Below are positions 1 to 5,317 of a stretch of DNA of 7,131 nt, piece by piece. This DNA is from Deltaproteobacteria bacterium. Lineage in GTDB: Bacteria > Desulfobacterota > Binatia > UBA9968. Each line of letters starts with the position of its first letter. The stretch's first letter is position 1. The notes beneath the pieces are model-generated. The model ran no database searches, was not told where the DNA came from, and was given only the letters and a program-made list of their open reading frames with translations. A program made the position numbers and the translations under genes. The stretch is taken from positions 1 through 7,131 of the forward strand of contig JACPDC010000075.1 in the NCBI GenBank assembly GCA_016184235.1, in the 5' to 3' direction.

Positions 1-846
1 GCCGGCAGGCCCCACCAATAACCGGCCCGGCTCGGCAATGAACTGAACTTTCTTGTCGAAAAGCTGGCGAATCTGCTTCCGGATCTGGAATGCCATGCGT
101 TCGAAATTCACTCCGATCTCATTGTCGAAATGCTGGATGGGAAATCCGCCGCCGATATCCATAATCTTGAGCGGCACATCATGTTCTTTGGCCTGGTTGA
201 AAATATGCGCGGAAATTTCGAGCGCCTGAAGATAATTTTCAACGTTCTTGGATTGCGATCCGACGTGAAAACTGAGACCGGTCGGAACCAGCCCGAGCGA
301 GCGCGCCTTGCGCAAGACCAGATGCGCGTCTTCCGGATCGGCGCCGAATTTGAGCGAAAGATTGACCACGCTTCCCTCGTTTCCCACCTTGATCCGCAGC
401 AGGACATGCGCCCCCGGATAATGCTCCGCGATCTTGTAAAGCTCGGGCTCGTTATCGAAAGTCATCATCCGCACCTGCCGCCGGCGCGCCGAGATGATGT
501 CCTCGGCCGACTTGACGGTGTTGGCGAAGATAATTCTATCGCGGGAGGCTCCGAGAGAGAGAACCTGCTTCATTTCCGAGGCGCTGGCGACGTCGAAGCC
601 CGCCCCCAGTTTGATGAATGTCTTGATAACCTTGGGGTTCGGATTCGCCTTGATGGCGTAGTACGGCATGACTTCGGGCAGGCATTTGCGGAAGCGCTGG
701 AACTGTCTTTCGAGAACACCCCGGCGAATCAGCAGGAACGGAGTGCGATGTTTCTTCAGCATCGCCCGAATCAGATTTTCGACTCCGCTGACGTCCGGCC
801 TGGATTTCGACAGCTTCGGACTAGCGGGCGGCTTTGGAGTTGGCAT
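1..846 (-). CDS. PLP-dependent ornithine/lysine decarboxylase (fold III), C-terminus cut by window edge
   Basis: Pyridoxal-phosphate decarboxylase of the alanine-racemase-fold (group IV) family, most like ornithine/lysine decarboxylase; it would turn ornithine into putrescine in the cytoplasm. Seen in the 282 residues present: the PLP-lysine motif YYAIKANP (Lys66), FANTVKS (108-113 region), KFG (166-168), FHVGSQ (193-198), glycine loop IGGGFP (231-236) and phosphate-binding EPGR (272-275). FDNEPEL and FANTVK favour the ODC type over diaminopimelate or carboxynorspermidine decarboxylase. The C-terminal Cys/Asp catalytic segment (CDGxD in ODCs) lies outside the window, so substrate choice between ornithine and lysine is not settled. 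The start overlaps the end of hss by 26 bases, implying coupled translation. An in-frame ATG at 867 directly follows a stop and would add seven residues; I prefer 846 because a weak GAGAG lies 11 bases upstream, while 867 has no visible ribosome site. Family is sure, exact start is not. Confidence 0.87.
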   Translation of the reverse strand, partial: MPTPKPPASPKLSKSRPDVSGVENLIRAMLKKHRTPFLLIRRGVLERQFQRFRKCLPEVMPYYAIKANPNPKVIKTFIKLGAGFDVASASEMKQVLSLGASRDRIIFANTVKSAEDIISARRRQVRMMTFDNEPELYKIAEHYPGAHVLLRIKVGNEGSVVNLSLKFGADPEDAHLVLRKARSLGLVPTGLSFHVGSQSKNVENYLQALEISAHIFNQAKEHDVPLKIMDIGGGFPIQHFDNEIGVNFERMAFQIRKQIRQLFDKKVQFIAEPGRLLVGPAG

Positions 847-2311
847 AGGCACGTTTTCTCTCGGCATGATCGACTAGAAATGTGGTGAACTGCCAGACAT
901 CTTCCTCGGGGGGACGAGGGATGTCGAATTTGGTGAACTGGGTATTCAGATGCGCGAGCGGCGTCCAGTCCACCGGTTCCGAAATGAACGGGCTGATGTA
1001 TGGGACGCTGATTTTTAAAATTTCTTCGTGATTGATATCATCGGGCAGGCAAACGCCGTTTTTCGGATTATGGATCATCCAGATCGCCGCCGCCACAACG
1101 GAGATGGCGACCTGAAGCGTCGTGGCCTGCTGGTGGGGGACGTGCTTGCGGGCATCGTGTATGCTCAAGAGACTGCCGCACCACCAAGATTTAAAGTCGT
1201 GTCCCATCAACAGGACGCCGAGCTGATCCTCGCCATCGACAATTTCATCGCTCATGATGCGCTGTTCTTCCTGCAGTTTGTACTGGCGCATTTCCAACTC
1301 GTGCAGCGAATTGATGGCGACATCCGCCGGGCAGTACGCGTAGTGGACGGTGGGGCGGTACACGGCCTCGCCGTCTTTCCACACCGTCAGACGATCGGAG
1401 ATGCTGAAGGCCTCGCCGTGCCGGATGACCATGCCCGTAATCTCGCCGCAGGGCACCCAGGAGCGAACCCACGTCTTCATCCCGAGTGTGGATAGACAGA
1501 TTTGATTCTTCGGCCCCGTCTTGTGGAAAAAGGCGTTCTCGGGGACGTAGCGTTCGTGCGTTCCCCAGCCCAATTCGGCGGGCGCCACGCCTTCCTCAAA
1601 GAAGCCTTCGATGCTCCACGTGTTGACGAATTCATTCGCCCGCTTGGGCTTATCGGTGATCTGTGTATCCCGCTCGCTGATGTGGATGACCTTGACGCCC
1701 GCAAGCTGAGCCAGCGTCGCGAAATTTTTGTCCGCGAGGGCTTTTTCCAATCCCGGGCGCCGCGGGTCGCTCGGTTTTTCTTTTAAAATTTTCTCCGCAA
1801 TTCCAAGCAGGGCATGTTTCGTGAAATGGGATACGAGACCCGGATTGGCTCCGTGATCGACGATCGCTGTCGTTCCTTTGTTGTCGCCCCACGTCTCGAT
1901 CCGTTTCCGGATTTCCATGTGCCGGGTGTACAGGGTGTATTTGGTCGGGTCGTTGCGCATCGAGTCTTTGTAAGGATTCCACTCTTCGACGGAGGTGTTG
2001 ACGTAGAGCACTTGATGGTCGCGGCACCACTGGAGCATGGCGTTACACTCGATATTCCAGGCGAGGTCGATAATCATGTCGCCGGGGCCGACATATTTTG
2101 CGAGCAGCTGTTGGTAATTATCTTCCGTGACTCGATCGAAAACATAATGGACTCCACGCTCCAAGGCGTCCTTTACGCGTGAGCGGTTATCGACGAAATC
2201 CATGATCGTGATATCTTTCGCGGGCATGTCCATGAATTTCAACACGAGCGGCACGGCGCATTGCGATACCGACCCGCAGCCAATGATGAGCAATTTTCCG
2301 CTAAACCTCAT
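821..2311 (-). CDS. hss: Homospermidine synthase
   Basis: Cytoplasmic NAD-dependent enzyme that transfers an aminobutyl group between putrescine units to give sym-homospermidine (it can also use spermidine as donor in characterised members). It belongs to the saccharopine-dehydrogenase-like family. Visible in the 496-residue product: an N-terminal Rossmann motif IIGCGSVSQ (9-17), NTSVEEW (105-111), DHGANPGLVSH (152-162), SERDTQ (212-217), GEITGMVIRHGEAFSIS (289-305), YAYCPADVAINSLHELE (324-340), GVLLMGHDFKSWWCGS near 365-380 and DWTPL (448-452). These blocks run the full length of bacterial homospermidine synthases, whose usual size is about 480 residues, so the gene looks intact. I chose the ATG at 2311 because GGAG sits at 2319-2322 with a 7-base spacer; an in-frame ATG at 2329 has no ribosome site. 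The decarboxylase immediately downstream would supply its putrescine. Alternative names such as saccharopine dehydrogenase are less specific. Confidence 0.93.
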   Translation of the reverse strand: MRFSGKLLIIGCGSVSQCAVPLVLKFMDMPAKDITIMDFVDNRSRVKDALERGVHYVFDRVTEDNYQQLLAKYVGPGDMIIDLAWNIECNAMLQWCRDHQVLYVNTSVEEWNPYKDSMRNDPTKYTLYTRHMEIRKRIETWGDNKGTTAIVDHGANPGLVSHFTKHALLGIAEKILKEKPSDPRRPGLEKALADKNFATLAQLAGVKVIHISERDTQITDKPKRANEFVNTWSIEGFFEEGVAPAELGWGTHERYVPENAFFHKTGPKNQICLSTLGMKTWVRSWVPCGEITGMVIRHGEAFSISDRLTVWKDGEAVYRPTVHYAYCPADVAINSLHELEMRQYKLQEEQRIMSDEIVDGEDQLGVLLMGHDFKSWWCGSLLSIHDARKHVPHQQATTLQVAISVVAAAIWMIHNPKNGVCLPDDINHEEILKISVPYISPFISEPVDWTPLAHLNTQFTKFDIPRPPEEDVWQFTTFLVDHAERKRAYANSKAAR

Positions 2312-2318
2312 GTGGAAT

Positions 2319-2322
2319 CTCC
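2319..2322 (-). promoter_or_regulatory. Ribosome binding site deciding the hss start
   Basis: On the minus strand GGAG is followed by a 7-base spacer and ATG at 2311. The competing upstream ATG at 2329 lies 5' of this GGAG and has no purine-rich block before it, so this site places the start of homospermidine synthase six residues downstream of the longest reading frame. Confidence 0.75.
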
Positions 2323-2346
2323 ATGCCATTGAAGGCGATGAGCCGG

Positions 2347-2385
2347 AAGCTATCCGATGACGGGCTTTATTTCAAGGTTTTTTTT
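2347..2385 (-). promoter_or_regulatory. Candidate promoter for hss-decarboxylase operon
   Basis: Read on the minus strand, TTGAAA (2370-2375; five of six matches to the -35 consensus) is followed by a 17-base spacer and TAGCTT (2347-2352; only three of six to the -10 consensus). A run of eight A residues (2378-2385) lies just upstream of the -35, like an UP element. The position, about 35 bases before the hss start, is suitable for a promoter that makes hss independent of msrA. The -10 match is poor and GC-rich bacteria may use other consensus sequences, so this is tentative. Confidence 0.35.
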
Positions 2386-2397
2386 AAGAAGCGGCGG

Positions 2398-2415
2398 CAA
2401 CCGGCATGCCGATTG
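2398..2415 (-). terminator. Near-perfect palindrome after msrA, possible hairpin
   Basis: An 18-base inverted repeat lies 26 bases beyond the msrA stop. In minus-strand RNA it gives a 7-base-pair stem with one G-U pair around a CAUG loop. It is not followed by a U tract on the minus strand (the next homopolymer is A-rich), so it is not a classical intrinsic terminator; it may be a 3'-end stabilising hairpin, a DNA-binding palindrome upstream of the hss promoter, or chance. Confidence 0.25.
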
Positions 2416-2440
2416 GCGTGGACGTGCTTTTTCGCTTTTC

Positions 2441-3058
2441 TTACTTCTGTTTGGATCCCCAGACCTCTTGGAGCCGCCGGTCGCGGCCGCAGGCGGCGCG
2501 GTAGAGCTGGTAGCGCGCCGGGTTTCTCAGGTGGAAGTCCTGGTGGTAATCCTCGGCCGGATAGAACCGGGATGCCGCGACGATTTCGGTCACGATGGGC
2601 TGTTTGAAACGGCCCTGCAAGGCGGTCTTGGACTTTTCCGCGAGGCGTTTCTGTGTTTCGTGGTTGTAGAAAATGGCCGTCCGGTACTGGTTCCCGAAGT
2701 CGCAGAACTGGCCGTTGGGCGTGAGCGGGTCGATATTGCGCCAGAAGACGTCGAGGAGTTTTTCGTAGCTGACTTTTTTCGGATCGTAGGTCACCTGCAC
2801 CGCTTCGGCGTGGCCGGTGGCGCCGGTGACGACTTCGTCGTAAGCCGGGTTTTTTTTCGTGCCGCCGGTGAAGCCCGAGACGGTCGAAACGACGCCGTCC
2901 ACCTTGTCGAAGAGCAGCTCCACGGACCAGAAACAGCCGCCGGCAAAAACGGCCTTGGCGGTCTCCGTTCCCTTGCCGTCCCGCTGGGCCGCATAAGCCA
3001 TCCCTGCCAGGGCGAGAAAGACGATACCCAATGACTTTATCAGCTTCGCGCTCTTCAT
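2441..3058 (-). CDS. msrA: Exported peptide methionine sulfoxide reductase MsrA
   Basis: Reduces methionine-S-sulfoxide in oxidised proteins or free methionine. The 205-residue product has a basic N-terminus and hydrophobic stretch with an AYA-A-type cleavage site near residue 23, which points to the periplasm or a membrane anchor rather than the cytoplasm. The catalytic motif GCFW is at 41-44 (Cys42), followed by GHAEAVQV (82-89), FCDFGNQYR (118-126), YHQDF (171-175) and a C-terminal Cys190 in YRAACGRD, suitable as resolving cysteine. The MsrA domain is complete and carries no MsrB fusion; no msrB is in the window. The start is well supported: GGAGG at 3064-3068 with a 5-base spacer. It is divergent from the release-factor-like gene and 129 bases upstream of hss, so co-transcription with hss is possible but not required. 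An exported MsrA would need a membrane or periplasmic electron donor, which is not visible here. Confidence 0.95.
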   Translation of the reverse strand: MKSAKLIKSLGIVFLALAGMAYAAQRDGKGTETAKAVFAGGCFWSVELLFDKVDGVVSTVSGFTGGTKKNPAYDEVVTGATGHAEAVQVTYDPKKVSYEKLLDVFWRNIDPLTPNGQFCDFGNQYRTAIFYNHETQKRLAEKSKTALQGRFKQPIVTEIVAASRFYPAEDYHQDFHLRNPARYQLYRAACGRDRRLQEVWGSKQK

Positions 3059-3063
3059 GAATG

Positions 3064-3068
3064 CCTCC
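3064..3068 (-). promoter_or_regulatory. Strong ribosome binding site of msrA
   Basis: GGAGG on the minus strand, five bases before the msrA ATG at 3058. It fixes the start that includes the signal peptide. Confidence 0.8.
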
Positions 3069-3147
3069 GATTTCCTGCCTCCAGTTTGATCGCTGTTTTT
3101 TTTACCTTTTTCCTTTCCTCCTGCCCATAGATCCCCCTCCCGCCTCC

Positions 3148-3176
3148 AATATACCCCGGCTGCGTTTAGAACTAAA
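3148..3176 (-). promoter_or_regulatory. Candidate msrA promoter
   Basis: On the minus strand TATATT (3148-3153) matches five of six bases of the -10 consensus. With a 17-base spacer the -35 position falls on TTTAGT (3171-3176), a weak match. It lies about 90 bases upstream of the msrA start, leaving a purine-rich leader. The -35 half coincides with an inverted repeat at 3165-3176, so a regulator bound there could block or contact polymerase. Based only on motif matching. Confidence 0.35.
3165..3176. repeat. Inverted repeat TTTAG-AA-CTAAA in the divergent region
   Basis: Perfect 5-base arms around a 2-base centre, in the spacer between msrA and the release-factor-like gene and overlapping the inferred -35 of msrA. 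Possible operator; short enough to occur by chance on its own. Confidence 0.35.
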
Positions 3177-3182
3177 TACTGA

Positions 3183-3198
3183 AATACCGGACGGTATT
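3183..3198. promoter_or_regulatory. Candidate operator: AATACCG-GA-CGGTATT
   Basis: Perfect 7-base arms with a 2-base centre, 16 bases in total, 49 bases upstream of the plus-strand gene at 3247. Its centre is 20 bases from that of the inverted repeat at 3165-3176, close to two helical turns, so the two could be bound on the same DNA face. Palindromes of this size are typical sites for dimeric repressors such as TetR-like proteins, but no regulator gene is present here and the binding protein is unknown. Confidence 0.45.
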
Positions 3199-3246
3199 GT
3201 GTCGTCGGCCTCGTTCCGGGAGTCGTACTATGCTAAACCTTAAACC

Positions 3247-3672
3247 ATGGCTCTCCATATCGTTTCACCTAAAAAAGAGAAATTCCTATTGGAGCGTATG
3301 CGCGCTTTGGGCGTTCGGGAGCAGGAGATCGAGGAGCAATTTGTCCGCTCCTCGGGAGCCGGCGGCCAGAAGGTCAACAAGGCTTCCACCTGCGTGGTGC
3401 TATACCACCGGCCCACGGGCATTCGGGTGAAGTGCCAAAGGGAGCGCTCGCAGGCCCTCAATCGTTTTTTGGCGCGAAGAATCCTGCTGGACAAGATCGA
3501 GGCCAAGCTTAAAGGGGCCGAGTCTTCCGAACAGCAAGAGATTGCCCGGATCCGCCGGCAGAAAAGAAAGCGCTCGCGGCGCGCCAGACTCAAGCTCCTC
3601 GCGGATAAGCGCCGCCAGGCGGAGAAGAAATCCTCACGCGCCGGCGTCCGGCCTGAACACTACGAAAATTGA
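3247..3672 (+). CDS. Release-factor-like protein with GGQ domain (probable ribosome rescue factor)
   Basis: A 141-residue protein consisting of the catalytic RF-1 domain only. FVRSSGAGGQKVNKASTCV (32-50) contains the GGQ motif (39-41) that triggers peptidyl-tRNA hydrolysis on the ribosome. The codon-recognition domain of RF1/RF2 is absent. From about residue 100 the tail is rich in Arg and Lys, as in ArfB/YaeJ, whose tail reads the empty mRNA channel; E. coli ArfB has a similar length of 140. The N-terminal block (SPKKEKFLLERMRALGVRE) resembles a separate bacterial family usually annotated as peptide chain release factor-like protein, so I do not give it the name arfB. The start at 3247 keeps this block; it has no evident ribosome site, and an internal ATG at 3298 with GGAG before it would lose it. 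Probably releases stalled ribosomes; monocistronic and divergent from msrA. Confidence 0.87.
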   Translation: MALHIVSPKKEKFLLERMRALGVREQEIEEQFVRSSGAGGQKVNKASTCVVLYHRPTGIRVKCQRERSQALNRFLARRILLDKIEAKLKGAESSEQQEIARIRRQKRKRSRRARLKLLADKRRQAEKKSSRAGVRPEHYEN

Positions 3673-3720
3673 GGAAAGAGGATCAGGTCTGGCGCCTACG
3701 ACAGCCGCACGCCTCAAGCC

Positions 3721-3766
3721 TCAACGAAGGGATGAAGGGGAAGACCGCCCGTTCGTTGACAGTTTT
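3721..3766 (+). terminator. Possible terminator after the release-factor-like gene
   Basis: TCAACGAA (3721-3728) and TTCGTTGA (3752-3759) are perfect inverted arms. The stem can extend by GGG/CCC (3729-3731 with 3748-3750) across a single bulged G, leaving a loop of about 16 bases, and TTTT follows at 3763-3766. Position, 49 bases after the stop at 3672 and before the cupin ribosome site, fits transcription stop between two units. The T tract is short and the loop large, so efficiency is doubtful. Confidence 0.4.
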
Positions 3767-3813
3767 AGCGGGGCGATGTTAACTTGGCTGGCCGGGAGGA
3801 AAGGAGACGGAAA

Positions 3814-4284
3814 ATGGCGCTGCATGTCAAGAGCGAAAGCGTGCCGGAGCGCAAGGGCGTCCGGACCGGAGGCCAGGGCCAGGGGTCGATGATATCGAGG
3901 AAGGGCTACGGCAACGAGTGCAGCCTGATGATCGCCTCCAGGGCGCCCGGCTACCATACCACGCCCCACGTTCACGAGTCCGAGCAGATCAATTACGTCC
4001 TGGAAGGGGAAATATGGTTCTTCGTCGAGGACCAGGGATTCCATTGCAAGAAGGGCGACTTTCAGAGGATCCCGGCAAGCAAGGTCCATTGGGCCTGGAA
4101 CCGCTCGGACGAAGAGACGGTGGTGGCGGAGGCGCATGCCCCCGGCCTGGTCGGCGGCAAGGCCGGAGAGGGAGCGGTGGCCCTGTTCGACGACGGAGAA
4201 TCGCCCAAGATCACCGGCCCGGGAGAAAATAAATTCGTGCCGTTCGATTTCGCCGCCGTCGAAACCAAATACTTCGGCCGTTGA
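3814..4284 (+). CDS. Single-domain cupin protein, function unknown
   Basis: A 156-residue cytoplasmic protein with one conserved cupin barrel. Cupin motif 1 is GYHTTPHVHESEQINYVLEG, giving likely metal ligands His52, His54 and Glu57; motif 2 is GDFQRIPASKVHWAWN, with His92 and the terminal Asn96. The metal site thus appears complete, so it could be a small metalloenzyme (isomerase, lyase or dioxygenase) or a ligand-binding sensor; sequence alone does not say which. The C-terminal third (from about residue 110) has a conserved-looking tail outside the barrel. The ATG at 3814 follows GGAG (3803-3806) at 7 bases; a TTG at 3784 would extend the frame but lacks a suitable site. Only 7 bases separate its stop from the binding-protein gene, so it is almost surely co-transcribed with it. 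Its substrate is probably related to the compound handled by the downstream hydantoinase-type enzyme; this is inference from context. Confidence 0.85.
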   Translation: MALHVKSESVPERKGVRTGGQGQGSMISRKGYGNECSLMIASRAPGYHTTPHVHESEQINYVLEGEIWFFVEDQGFHCKKGDFQRIPASKVHWAWNRSDEETVVAEAHAPGLVGGKAGEGAVALFDDGESPKITGPGENKFVPFDFAAVETKYFGR

Positions 4285-4291
4285 GGGTCTC

Positions 4292-5290
4292 ATGAAATCG
4301 GCGAATTCAATCCTGTTGACCATCGCTCTGCTGGGGCTCGCGTCTCTCGCTGAGCCGATTTTGGCGCAGGGGCCGACGCGCATCCGTTACGGTGTCACCG
4401 CCTCCGTAGCCCACCTGCCGGTGTTCGTTGCCAGGGACAGCGGCCTGTTCGCCAAATACGGCTTTGACACGGAGATCATCCATGTCCGGGGCGGCGCGTT
4501 GATCACCATGACCATCATGAGCGGGAGTGTGGAGTTTTCCGGCGCCGGTGCCGAATCGGTCGTGGCCGCCCGCATCGAAGGGGGGGATGTGCTTCTCCTG
4601 GCATGCCCGGTGGACACCGACGCGGTCTATCTCGTCGCCCGGCCCGAGATCAAAAGCGCGGCCGACCTCAAGGGCAAAGCGAGCGCGGTCACCCGTCTCG
4701 GCTCGACGACTCACTTTTACCTGAGAACCGCTCTGAGGCATGTCGGCCTGGATGCGGAAAAGGACGTGACGATTCTCCAGTTGGGCGCCGGCGGCGAGAT
4801 CGTCGGCGCGATGATGAGCGGCCGGGTGGCCGCCGCCGCGCTCACCCTGCACAACGCCTATCCCCTGATGCAGAAGGGCTGGCCCGTGCTGGCCGATCTA
4901 TCGAAAGCCGACTTTATCTATCCTTCCTCGTGCGTGGCGAGCAGCCGGGGCTTCCTCAAAGGAAACCCGGCCGTGGTGGAGCGCTTTCTCAAGGCCTATC
5001 TGGAAGCGATCCGCCTCATTAAGAAGGATAGCGGTCTTAGCGAGCGGGTCTTCAAAAAGTGGCAGCGAGACGCCGATGCTTCGGTGATCAAAAAGACCAT
5101 GGAGGTTTACGGACCCCTCTTCAAGCCTGTGCCCAGCGTGCCCGACAAGGGGCTCGAGGTGGTCGTGAAAGAGCTCGCGCGCAGGCGGCCCGTGCCCAAG
5201 GAGTTTTTGAACAACCCCGGCCAGTTCCGGGACCACGGACCGCTGGAAAAATTGGTCAAGGCGGGCTGGGTCGATCAGCTTTACAAGTAA
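4292..5290 (+). CDS. NMT1/THI5-like ABC-type substrate-binding protein
   Basis: A 332-residue exported binding protein of the NMT1/SsuA-like superfamily. A hydrophobic signal peptide ends near ILA-Q (25/26). The family's opening strand and helix follow: IRYGVTASVAHLPVFVARD (31-49), then SGLFAKYGFDTEI, the sequence pattern seen in sulfonate, nitrate, taurine and thiamine-precursor binders. LVARPEIKSAADLKGKAS marks the start of the second lobe, and GSTTHFYLRTALRHVGLD the ligand-cleft loop and helix. The start ATG has GAGG at 4283-4286 with a 5-base spacer, overlapping the cupin stop. No permease or ATPase gene accompanies it; the next gene is a hydantoinase A-type enzyme. Such orphan binding proteins are common in soil proteobacteria; the ligand cannot be deduced. 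It may share a permease encoded elsewhere, or act as a chemosensory binding protein. Confidence 0.9.
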   Translation: MKSANSILLTIALLGLASLAEPILAQGPTRIRYGVTASVAHLPVFVARDSGLFAKYGFDTEIIHVRGGALITMTIMSGSVEFSGAGAESVVAARIEGGDVLLLACPVDTDAVYLVARPEIKSAADLKGKASAVTRLGSTTHFYLRTALRHVGLDAEKDVTILQLGAGGEIVGAMMSGRVAAAALTLHNAYPLMQKGWPVLADLSKADFIYPSSCVASSRGFLKGNPAVVERFLKAYLEAIRLIKKDSGLSERVFKKWQRDADASVIKKTMEVYGPLFKPVPSVPDKGLEVVVKELARRRPVPKEFLNNPGQFRDHGPLEKLVKAGWVDQLYK

Positions 5291-5317
5291 AACGCCATCG
5301 CGGCGCATCAACCAGCC

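Noticed and set aside
130..888. Plus-strand open frame of 252 codons opposite the decarboxylase
   Set aside because: It lies antisense to a gene with clear PLP-decarboxylase motifs, and its translation resembles no family I recognise.
2378..2385. Eight T residues on the plus strand, considered as an intrinsic terminator
   Set aside because: No plus-strand gene precedes it, and only a four-base-pair stem could be drawn upstream. On the minus strand it is an A-tract better explained as promoter-proximal.
3061..3243. Small plus-strand open frame of 60 codons in the divergent spacer
   Set aside because: It has no ribosome site, runs over the msrA ribosome site and promoter region, and its translation looks like random proline- and phenylalanine-rich sequence.
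3711..3724. Tandem repeat of GCCTCAA, two copies
   Set aside because: Only two short copies with no extension; it is within chance and overlaps the terminator candidate.
4136..4291. Upstream extension of the binding-protein gene in the same frame
   Set aside because: It would overlap the cupin gene heavily and bury the signal peptide; the ATG at 4292 has a ribosome site and starts exactly at the leader.
3721..4383. Minus-strand open frame of 220 codons opposite the cupin
   Set aside because: Both cupin motifs and a good ribosome site are on the plus strand; the antisense translation has no recognisable motif.
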